13,814 nt of DNA, taken from NCBI GenBank assembly GCA_945912085.1, contig CAMEBJ010000012.1, positions 1 through 13,814 on the forward strand. Direction: 5' to 3'. The stretch is from an uncultured Bacteroidales bacterium (GTDB lineage: Bacteria > Bacteroidota > Bacteroidia > Bacteroidales > UBA932). Shown one piece after another: positions 9,001 through 13,814 of this stretch. A program made the position numbers and the translations under genes. The notes beneath the pieces were generated by a model. That model did not search any database and had not been told where the DNA came from. It was given only the letters and a program-made list of their open reading frames with translations. How positions within the stretch are numbered: the first letter of the stretch is position 1; every line of letters begins with the position of its first letter.

Positions 9001-9810
9001 GGCAAGGTCCATCAGATTCAAACCCTTGCCTTCCCTTCCAAGTTCCTTGCGAAGTTTCAGGTACAGGTTGTAGGTGTCCTCGATTTCGCTCTTTGCGAAT
9101 GACTCCTCGACGGTGACATTCTCCAGTTCGGTGGTGAAGGTCGTGTGGCGGCAGTGGTCGCTCCAGTAGGTGTCGAGAATCCTCAGCTCGGTCTCGTAAG
9201 GATCCCTTCCTTCCTTCTTGAAATATTTGACCACCTCCCTCAGGTCATCGGCATTCATTGCCAGCCCCGCTTTCTTGCAGTAAGGTGCCAAATCTTCTTC
9301 GGCAAGATCCCTGAGTCCTTCAAGAATCTTCACCGGAACCACCTGAGCCTGTTCCGAATCGCTGAGTACTGCAAGGTTCTTCTCCCTTGATTCAACTGCA
9401 TTGATGTAGTAATGCTTGATTGCCGCAATCTCCTCATCGGAGGTCTCAGGGTTGAAAATCAACAATTTGGAACTTTTGATGCGGACATCTGCGGTCGGGT
9501 CAATCAGCCTTACGCATTCCACGGCCGAAGCCGCCCTCTGGTCGAATTGCCCCGGAAGGTACTCCACGGCAACATATTTAACGCCTGAAAGGTCACAGCT
9601 GTCAGTGACACTGTCAGTAACAATCTCTCCGAAAACGCCGTAGCGGCTCTTTTCCAGAAGTTCCCTTGAAAATCCGAACAGGTCATACACGTTCAGCAGA
9701 CGCAATGAACGAAGGTTGAGCTGAAGATTCTCATTCAGCTCATCCCTCAAACTGTCTGCCTCAACCTGAAATTCCGGATACTTCTCAACAAAAATGCGGT
9801 AGTTTTCCAT
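6046..9810 (-). CDS. purL: Phosphoribosylformylglycinamidine synthase, single-chain large type
   Basis: 1254 residues, the size of the large single-chain PurL that fuses synthetase and glutaminase (equivalent to PurS, PurL and PurQ elsewhere). It converts FGAR, ATP and glutamine to FGAM, a middle step of the pathway to IMP. Synthetase landmarks: WSDHCRHTTF (216-225), a KNETHNHPTEIEPFGG segment that binds the substrate and nucleotide, and the glycine-rich GGRTGRDGIGGATGSS. The C-terminal class I glutaminase has VFPGTNCDYD, the LAGGFSAGDE loop, nucleophile C1091 in LGICNGFQ, and the partner pair H1222 and E1224 in GHTER, so all three catalytic residues are present. Its start shares one base with the purE stop (TGATG at 9808-9812) and its stop overlaps purF, which marks a tightly coupled operon. 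Nothing is truncated or frameshifted. Confidence 0.97.
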   Translation of the reverse strand: MENYRIFVEKYPEFQVEADSLRDELNENLQLNLRSLRLLNVYDLFGFSRELLEKSRYGVFGEIVTDSVTDSCDLSGVKYVAVEYLPGQFDQRAASAVECVRLIDPTADVRIKSSKLLIFNPETSDEEIAAIKHYYINAVESREKNLAVLSDSEQAQVVPVKILEGLRDLAEEDLAPYCKKAGLAMNADDLREVVKYFKKEGRDPYETELRILDTYWSDHCRHTTFTTELENVTVEESFAKSEIEDTYNLYLKLRKELGREGKGLNLMDLATIGAKWLRKEGLLNDLEVSEENNACSIFVDIDLADAPGEETHKEKWLLQFKNETHNHPTEIEPFGGAATCLGGAIRDPLSGRSYVYQAMRVTGAGDIWQSVSDTMPGKLPQKVISRKAAHGYSSYGNQIGLATTHVREIYHPGYTAKRMEIGAVVGAVKAENVRRKSPAPGDVILLLGGRTGRDGIGGATGSSKEHTEASLETCGSEVQKGNAPEERKLQRLFRRSEVTRLIKKSNDFGAGGVSVAIGELADGLDIWLDRVPTKYSGLNSTELAISESQERMAVVVESKDMEEFRQFCASENVEVTHVANVTDTARLRMFNGDRKVVDLSRDFIDSAGARHYSSAAVPAVEDRNPFEASQAEGSIRERTLETLSDPNVTSQKGLIEMFDSTIGRSTVLMPFGGMLQTTETQVSVQKLPVDGYTDTASMMAFGYDPFISEWSPYHGAAYAVVEACAKVVAAGGKYDRMRFSYQEYFERMTSDPHSWGKPLSALLGALKMQVELGLPSIGGKDSMSGTFEHINVPPTLVAFGITTVDANKVISPELKWEGNRLYYFKHTPLTDRMPDLEWLKSAWSYIHEHIESGDIVSGFAVRKAGAIEAITKMSFGNGFGVRMNMDEKDLFCAAPGSILVESEVELDFPGAILIGEVTDGEDGLLHINGEDLDLFEMMDANSITFNKIYPDSRQASHEGIVPEGLEGIKPLKVKKGEMRYKGEPVQTPVVYIPVFPGTNCDYDSAKAFRKAGAEVRLGVFRNLTEDDIFTSIKEMKRNIDQCHILMLAGGFSAGDEPDGSGKFIANILNNKDITEAVHSLIDRGGLILGICNGFQALVKSGLLPYGRLGMVTKESPTLFRNDINRHISQMVTTRVASTNSPWLAGMNIGDLHTIAVSHGEGKFVVSGELARELFANGQVAFQYADPIEETPTMESPYNPNGSYYAIEGIISRNGQILGKMGHTERYERNVFKNIVDDGLEQPLFENAVRYFRGK

Positions 9811-10277
9811 CAGATTTCGGTATTCAATACTTTTTCAGTCTGTTTCTTGCGATATTCTTCGAGTTTCTTTCCGAGTTCCTCATCCCCGAGCGCGAGAATC
9901 TCCACTGCCAGAAGTGCAGCATTCTTCGAGCCGTTGATGGCCACGGTAGCCACCGGGATTCCTCCCGGCATCTGGACGATTGAGAGCAGCGAGTCAAGAC
10001 CTCCCATCATCTGTGTCCTTACAGGCACCCCAATCACAGGTACGGTTGTAAGTCCGGCCACGACGCCTGCAACGTGTGCGGCTCCACCGGCTCCGGCGAT
10101 AATCACGCCGATTCCGCGTTCTTTTGCCGTTTTGGCATATTCAAACATAAGGTCGGGAGTTCTGTGCGCGCTGATTACGCGTTTTTCAAAGTCGACGCCG
10201 AATTCGGCAAGTGTCTCCATCGCAGCTGACATCACTTCGAGGTCGCTGGCAGAGCCCATAATGATTCCAACTTTCAT
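9810..10277 (-). CDS. purE: 5-(carboxyamino)imidazole ribonucleotide mutase, class I
   Basis: 155 residues. It interconverts N5-CAIR and CAIR in purine synthesis and acts as an octamer in class I. Visible motifs are MGSASD (7-12) for phosphate binding, SAHRTPD (36-42) with the general acid/base H38, [17 protein letters not shown] (61-77) and VIGVPV, then [19 protein letters not shown] (93-111), the class I pattern. Class I enzymes normally use N5-CAIR made by PurK; no purK lies in this window. The start is placed at the ATG at 10275-10277 ([12 protein letters not shown]), which gives the usual short N-terminus; an upstream in-frame TTG at 10287-10289 would only add MSIY. It is the first gene of the purine operon and follows a clear Bacteroides-type promoter by about 60 bases. 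Confidence 0.95.
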   Translation of the reverse strand: MKVGIIMGSASDLEVMSAAMETLAEFGVDFEKRVISAHRTPDLMFEYAKTAKERGIGVIIAGAGGAAHVAGVVAGLTTVPVIGVPVRTQMMGGLDSLLSIVQMPGGIPVATVAINGSKNAALLAVEILALGDEELGKKLEEYRKKQTEKVLNTEI

Positions 10278-10339
10278 ATATATTGACAAGTAAAAATACT
10301 CCGTTCGGACAAGAGTCTCGGCTCCCGTTTTGAGCGACG

Positions 10340-10370
10340 CAAAGGTAGCAAAAAAATCAAAGTCTGCAAA
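10340..10370 (-). promoter_or_regulatory. Promoter of the purE-purL-purF operon
   Basis: On the minus strand TTTG (10367-10370) is followed after 19 bases by TACCTTTG (10340-10347), a full match to the Bacteroidota housekeeping consensus TTTG - about 19 bases - TAnnTTTG. Transcription would start near 10333, giving a leader of about 55 bases before the purE ATG. I see no convincing riboswitch or attenuator in that leader: it is short and has only weak 4-bp pairings. Confidence 0.75.
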
Positions 10371-10377
10371 CCGGGCG

Positions 10378-10407
10378 TTTGACTAAGTGAAATATTTTGT
10401 ATCTTTG
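10378..10407 (+). promoter_or_regulatory. Promoter of ndk
   Basis: TTTG (10378-10381) is followed after 18 bases by TATCTTTG (10400-10407), matching the Bacteroidota housekeeping promoter consensus. Transcription would start around 10412-10415, leaving roughly 45-48 bases before the preferred ndk start at 10460. Its upstream element lies only 7 bases from that of the purE promoter on the other strand, so the two promoters are back to back. Confidence 0.72.
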
Positions 10408-10459
10408 ATTCCGGGTTCTTCAAATACCCCTTATGTATCAAGATATTATAGGTTTTATT

Positions 10460-10921
10460 ATGGAAAGAACACTGCTAATAATCAAACCCGGCGCCCTCCA
10501 GAGAGGTATTGCCGGAGAAATCATTACCCGTTTCGAGAAAAGGGGACTAAAACTTGTGGCTATGAAAATGGCAAGGCTAGATGACGAAATACTCTCGGTT
10601 CACTATGCCCACCTTCTGGACAAACCCTTCTATCCCTGGCTTCGTGACAGTATGAAAGCCGCCCCGGTGCTGCTTTGCTGCTGGGAAGGCTATGACGCAG
10701 TCCAGGTCGTCCGTTCAATGGCAGGTGCGACTAAAGCCAGCAAGGCCGTCCCGGGGACAATCCGCGGGGACTATTCTGTAAGCGCACAGGAGAATGTCGT
10801 CCACACTTCCGACTCCCTTGAAAACGCTGCCATCGAACTCTCGCGTTTTTTCAGCCCGGAGGACTATTTTGACTACGAATCTCCTCTCGATCCTTACAAA
10901 TACGCTCCTGACGAGAGGTAG
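10460..10921 (+). CDS. ndk: Nucleoside diphosphate kinase
   Basis: 153 residues from the ATG at 10460 (MERTLLIIKPGALQRG), the usual N-terminus of the family. It transfers the gamma phosphate of ATP to NDPs and dNDPs through a phosphohistidine. The catalytic set is intact: K9, Y49, R85, T91, R102, N112 and the phosphorylated H115 in NVVHTSDS; each sits three positions before its counterpart in human NM23-H1 (K12, Y52, R88, T94, R105, N115, H118). The HTSDS sequence in place of the commoner HGSDS is the only small deviation. An in-frame ATG at 10433 would add nine residues (MYQDIIGFI) with no family counterpart and leave only about 20 bases of leader, so I reject it as start. Divergent from the purine operon, which supplies its nucleotide substrates. 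Transcription converges on the Sus operon and ends at the shared hairpin at 10958-10994. Confidence 0.95.
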   Translation: MERTLLIIKPGALQRGIAGEIITRFEKRGLKLVAMKMARLDDEILSVHYAHLLDKPFYPWLRDSMKAAPVLLCCWEGYDAVQVVRSMAGATKASKAVPGTIRGDYSVSAQENVVHTSDSLENAAIELSRFFSPEDYFDYESPLDPYKYAPDER

Positions 10922-10951
10922 CCTGCTGCCCGCCAGAAGGCGTTGACGCTG

Positions 10952-10994
10952 AAAAAGAAGAAGTCCTGCAAATGTGAAATTTGCAGGACTTCTT
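10952..10994 (-). terminator. Bidirectional intrinsic terminator, strongest for the Sus operon
   Basis: AAGAAGTCCTGCAAAT (10958-10973) pairs perfectly with ATTTGCAGGACTTCTT (10979-10994) around a 5-base loop: a 16-bp stem. On the minus strand the stem is followed by CTTTTTC (T-run at 10952-10956), the classic intrinsic terminator layout for the lipoprotein gene that ends 19 bases before it. On the plus strand the stem itself ends in CTTCTTG, a weaker U-rich end, so it may also stop ndk transcripts. It fills most of the 91-base gap between these convergent genes. Confidence 0.85.
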
Positions 10995-11012
10995 GTAAGA
11001 GGGGGGATTACC

Positions 11013-11942
11013 TTATTTAATGTCGAAGATGACAAGGTCAGCATCTCCGAGACTGTATGGCCCCCAGAGTGAATAGAGGTAGAAATTGATGGTTTCGTTG
11101 AGCGTGTCAATCTCTCCCTTGCATTCTGCGATTTCTCCATCGTATGTCCCGAGAGCTGCACCCGGATATGTCCAGGAAGGAGCAATCACCTGGTCAGGAA
11201 TTATGAGTGTGTAATCCAATGTGTTGATCCACATCTTAATCACATCTCCTCCGTACCAGATGTCTCCTTCCAATTTGAGACCGATAAGCTTGTCGGAAGG
11301 CACCCCTGCAGGAATCCAATCAGCATCAGGCAATTCAGTAATCTCTGTGACGGTGACTTGAGTGTCATATCCGTCATTGAGTGTTCCTGTTCCAAGGAAG
11401 TGTGCCTTTACGAATGGAGCGAATGCTGTATATGAAATCCTGTAGGAGAAAGCCGAACCGTCGGACATCTTCCATCCGGTGAAAGTTGTGTTGTTGAATC
11501 CTCCAAGGGATGTCCAACCCTTTACCTCGGTGCCGCTGTTAAGTACGTAGCTCGGAGTGAATTCAATCCTGTCGCCCACCGAAAGTGTGCTGACACCGAG
11601 TTTGTCGCAGACATCGCTGATTTTCACCTGAAGGGTGCAAGGAAATTCCCTGAAGCCTTCGGTCACCGCAGCGGAAGTCTTCTTCCCGTCGTGGGTATAT
11701 ACAGCCGTGAGATATGCCTCCTTGAGCATTGACCAGTCTCCCTGCTGTTCAGGGATGTCAAGGATGACGCTGAACACGTCGCTCTTGTCCGTTGACATCG
11801 CCGCTCCGGAGCCTTCAGGCTTGTGGATGTTGATCACAACTCCCTTCTCGACTCCGTCGAGGTCGTACGGCAGTTTTTGCTTGTTACAGCCGGTAAAGGC
11901 CGCAAGAACGAGGATCGTTGCTAATATTCTGTAATTTTTCAT
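11013..11942 (-). CDS. Lipoprotein of unknown function encoded after SusD
   Basis: 309 residues. Residues 1-19 are a lipoprotein signal peptide ending in AFTGC, with the lipidated cysteine at C19, so the protein is membrane-anchored and, by analogy with SusE/SusF and other Sus-linked lipoproteins, probably surface-exposed on the outer membrane. The mature part is beta-rich with many Thr, Gly, Trp and Tyr residues (for example GWTSLGGFNNTTFTGWKMSD) and a final section LGTYDGEIAECKGEIDTLN followed by a strand-rich tail ending in VIFDIK, suggesting one or two immunoglobulin- or lipocalin-like beta domains. I do not recognise a named family. It starts 18 bases after the susD stop and ends just before a strong terminator, so it is the last gene of the susC-susD operon. 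Binding of the substrate imported by SusC/SusD is the likely role, by position only. Confidence 0.75.
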   Translation of the reverse strand: MKNYRILATILVLAAFTGCNKQKLPYDLDGVEKGVVINIHKPEGSGAAMSTDKSDVFSVILDIPEQQGDWSMLKEAYLTAVYTHDGKKTSAAVTEGFREFPCTLQVKISDVCDKLGVSTLSVGDRIEFTPSYVLNSGTEVKGWTSLGGFNNTTFTGWKMSDGSAFSYRISYTAFAPFVKAHFLGTGTLNDGYDTQVTVTEITELPDADWIPAGVPSDKLIGLKLEGDIWYGGDVIKMWINTLDYTLIIPDQVIAPSWTYPGAALGTYDGEIAECKGEIDTLNETINFYLYSLWGPYSLGDADLVIFDIK

Positions 11943-11960
11943 ATTTCCAATGTTTTGAGT

Positions 11961-13634
11961 TTATTTCACATCCCAGAATACTGTCTTCTCGCTGACAACC
12001 CTGCCGTTGTTGGTGATGTTCGGGTTGACTGTGACCTCTCCGTTCGGATACCACATAACCCTCGGATAGTCCAGGATTTTTACGAGATTGAATGAAGTGA
12101 GTGACTCTGTCGCTTCGATGGTCTGGGCGTATGGAGTCCAGGCCATGTTGTTCTCATCGCCTTTGAAAAGGAGAGGGTAGCCTGTACGTCTGATGTCATT
12201 GTAAGCCTCGACAGGGTTGTAGAAGTTGGCAACCCATTTCTGAGTCATCAGTATTTCCATTTTCTTCGCATCGTCTGCTGCGTTATTGTATTTCTCGACA
12301 ACCTTGCTTGCAAAGTCCTCTGCCGCTGTGGTGGAAATGGTCGGAACTGCGGAGTTTGAGCCTGTTGCAACCTTGTTCACGTGGTGGATTGATGCGAGGA
12401 TACCTTCTTTCAGAAGATCGGCAACATTGCCTGAAGTTTCTCCTGAGAGCACCAGCTCAGCTTTCATAAAAGGAACTGAATATGCCTGGAGCATTTTGTC
12501 CGGAGCAATTCCGTTTCCTGAGGATGCCGTGATTGTACCACCGTTTCCGTCGTCATATTTTCCACCGCAAGGATAGATTCCGAGGGTTGTCATCACGTTT
12601 TCCTGTGTGCCGGAGGTATAGCCTGAGTTGCTTCCGAACATAATGGAGATGAAAGCTCCGTCACGGTAGTCGGTGTTGTTGGCTGCAGCACCGCTGGCGG
12701 TGCACTGGTTGTAGTAATAGTAGTTTGTCCTCGGGTCTTTGATTCCCCTGAAAGGATTGTCCTTGAAATTGTAGGTCTTTCCGTTCATCACCTCGTAGAG
12801 CCAAGGGCTGATCCAGACAGATTTCTGACCGCCTTCGTACTCGTCAATGAAAGTGTTGTTGCGCTCATCCATCGGTGTCTTGGCATCTGTGTGAGGGAAT
12901 TCAAGGTCCTCGTCGTCGGCAAGGAAGTTGTTCTCGGTCAGAAGGGCAGTCAGTTCCGACTTCCATCCTGTCACTTTGTCCTGGGCAAGTCTTGATTGAA
13001 CAAGCAGTTTGAGTTTCAGCGTGTTAGCTGCCTTCAGCCATTTGTCGACATCACCATTGTAGAAAAGGTCGTTGCTGCCAGGTCTGTTGGGATTCGCTGC
13101 CTCATCGTTCTGGAAATTCGCGATTGCCGTATTGAGGCTCTTGAGGAGGTCGTTGTAGATGTCAACGCTCGGGTCGGCCTTCGGAGTCTCGATTCCGACC
13201 ACGTTGGCCTCGCTGTAAGGAATGTCTCCCCAGAGGTCTGTCATTGCCATATAGACGTGAGTTCTGAGAACACGGCCAATTCCTGCCATTATGGCATCTC
13301 CGCTATTGTCTCCGTAGGCGATGAGTTCGTCGCAGTTCTTGATTGAATAACGGTATGCCTGACTCCAGGTGTTGCCGAGAGTCGCATAGTTTGAGACGAG
13401 CGAGTAATTGTCAACCTCCCTGCTGCAGGTGTGGTGAGTGTATGAGGAGAAGTTGCCATTCAGATAGTCCCCGCCTGCGAAAGTGGCTCCGACTTCGTAC
13501 TCCGCTGCGGTGAGGAGTTGTGAAGGGTCAAGCTTGGTAACCGCGTAAGGGTCGTTGTTGATGTTCAGGTTGCAACTCCCGAAAGCAGGCACAAGAAGCA
13601 CTGCCGCAATGAGATATAATATTTTCTTTTTCAT
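11961..13634 (-). CDS. SusD/RagB-family nutrient-binding outer-membrane lipoprotein
   Basis: 557 residues. The signal peptide ends in the lipobox AFGSC with the lipidated cysteine at C21; NNDPYAVTKLDPSQLLTAA (26-44) is the typical opening of the SusD-like_2 group. Further family landmarks are MTDLWGDIPYSEA (131-143), DLFYNGDVDKWLKAANTLKL (189-208), QKWVANFYNPVEAYNDIRRT (465-484) and YPRVMWYPNGEVTVNP near the C-terminus. SusD proteins form the lid that captures a ligand above the SusC TonB-dependent channel at the outer membrane. The ligand here is unknown: SusD-like_2 proteins act in glycan, peptide and other uptake systems, and no glycosidase or peptidase gene is visible in the window to tell. 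It begins 14 bases after the susC stop and is followed after 18 bases by a lipoprotein gene. Confidence 0.93.
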   Translation of the reverse strand: MKKKILYLIAAVLLVPAFGSCNLNINNDPYAVTKLDPSQLLTAAEYEVGATFAGGDYLNGNFSSYTHHTCSREVDNYSLVSNYATLGNTWSQAYRYSIKNCDELIAYGDNSGDAIMAGIGRVLRTHVYMAMTDLWGDIPYSEANVVGIETPKADPSVDIYNDLLKSLNTAIANFQNDEAANPNRPGSNDLFYNGDVDKWLKAANTLKLKLLVQSRLAQDKVTGWKSELTALLTENNFLADDEDLEFPHTDAKTPMDERNNTFIDEYEGGQKSVWISPWLYEVMNGKTYNFKDNPFRGIKDPRTNYYYYNQCTASGAAANNTDYRDGAFISIMFGSNSGYTSGTQENVMTTLGIYPCGGKYDDGNGGTITASSGNGIAPDKMLQAYSVPFMKAELVLSGETSGNVADLLKEGILASIHHVNKVATGSNSAVPTISTTAAEDFASKVVEKYNNAADDAKKMEILMTQKWVANFYNPVEAYNDIRRTGYPLLFKGDENNMAWTPYAQTIEATESLTSFNLVKILDYPRVMWYPNGEVTVNPNITNNGRVVSEKTVFWDVK

Positions 13635-13648
13635 ACTTCGATGTCCTT

Positions 13649-13814
13649 TTAGAATGTGAGTTTCAAGTTGAACGCGAATCTTCTGGTTGAAGAAGCGGAA
13701 GTGTAGTCTATACCCTGAACGTTGGTCTCACCGTAAGAGTTGACGGTCGGGTCGTAGTTCGAATATTTCGGAACATTAGGTGCCCAGTACCAGAGATTCC
13801 TTCCCACGATTGAG
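13649..13814 (-). CDS. SusC-like TonB-dependent outer-membrane transporter, C-terminal end
   Basis: Only the last 54 residues and the stop codon are inside the window; the gene continues past the right edge. The translated end reads GRNLWYWAPNVPKYSNYDPT, then a G-x-D-Y turn (QGIDYTSASS) and the final strand TRRFAFNLKLTF. This is the standard SusC-family ending: the penultimate strand with R-N-L-W and Y-D-P, and the last barrel strand closing on an aromatic residue, the signal used for outer-membrane insertion. It lies directly upstream of susD on the same strand, as usual in these operons. SusC imports the ligand captured by SusD using TonB energy. Nothing can be said about the plug domain or a possible regulator from this piece. 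Confidence 0.93.
   Translation of the reverse strand, partial: SIVGRNLWYWAPNVPKYSNYDPTVNSYGETNVQGIDYTSASSTRRFAFNLKLTF

Noticed and set aside
10278..10289. TTG start adding four residues to PurE
   Set aside because: The ATG at 10275-10277 gives the normal short family N-terminus right before MGSASD.
10278..10339. Purine riboswitch or attenuator in the purE leader
   Set aside because: The leader is only about 55 bases and shows just weak 4-bp pairings, too little for a purine or PreQ-type aptamer.
10433..10459. Upstream ATG adding nine residues to Ndk
   Set aside because: The extra residues have no counterpart in the family, and MERTLLIIKP at 10460 is the typical start.

Overview
The window looks like a chromosomal segment of a Bacteroidales bacterium (phylum Bacteroidota) with moderate G+C. 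Four things support this. There is a fimbrillin-type adhesin operon. There is a SusC/SusD outer-membrane uptake pair. PurL is a single chain carrying its own glutaminase domain. Two promoters match the Bacteroides-type consensus (TTTG, about 19 bases, TAnnTTTG). I cannot fix the genus from sequence alone; the base composition would suit a Rikenellaceae- or Cryptobacteroides-like lineage better than a low-G+C Bacteroides, but that is only an impression.

Region 1 (1-4551, + strand) is the 3' part of a cell-surface operon. It holds the C-terminal end of a fimbrillin-family protein, a DUF3575 protein, a 758-residue exported protein with an OmpA-like segment in its middle, and a 431-residue outer-membrane beta-barrel protein that appears to be an internal duplication. 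Genes abut or overlap (ATGA overlap, then gaps of 2 bases), so they are probably cotranscribed. The likely role is assembly or anchoring of fimbriae at the outer membrane.

Region 2 (4552-4612) is the short gap between the convergent barrel gene and purF. It holds a small palindromic repeat plus a half copy of it.

Region 3 (4613-10277, - strand) is a purine biosynthesis operon transcribed purE-purL-purF with one- to four-base stop/start overlaps. It supplies three steps of IMP synthesis: PRPP to phosphoribosylamine (PurF), FGAR to FGAM (PurL), and the carboxy-group transfer that makes CAIR (PurE).

Region 4 (10278-10921) is a divergent promoter region with two back-to-back promoters, one for purE and one for ndk (nucleoside diphosphate kinase), followed by ndk on the + strand. 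Coupling ndk to the purine operon makes sense because Ndk makes the NTPs and dNTPs from the products of purine synthesis.

Region 5 (10922-13814, - strand) is the end of a SusC-SusD-lipoprotein uptake operon: the last 54 codons of a SusC-like TonB-dependent transporter, a complete SusD-like (SusD-like_2 type) lipoprotein, and a 309-residue lipoprotein of unknown function. It ends in a strong hairpin terminator shared, in the opposite direction, with ndk.

There is no RNA gene, CRISPR array, insertion sequence or phage gene that I can support, and no gene-free stretch longer than about 185 bases. The core metabolic genes are ordinary. The parts worth a second look are the duplicated barrel protein, the composite OmpA-like protein, the palindromic repeat, the promoter arrangement and the unknown Sus-linked lipoprotein.
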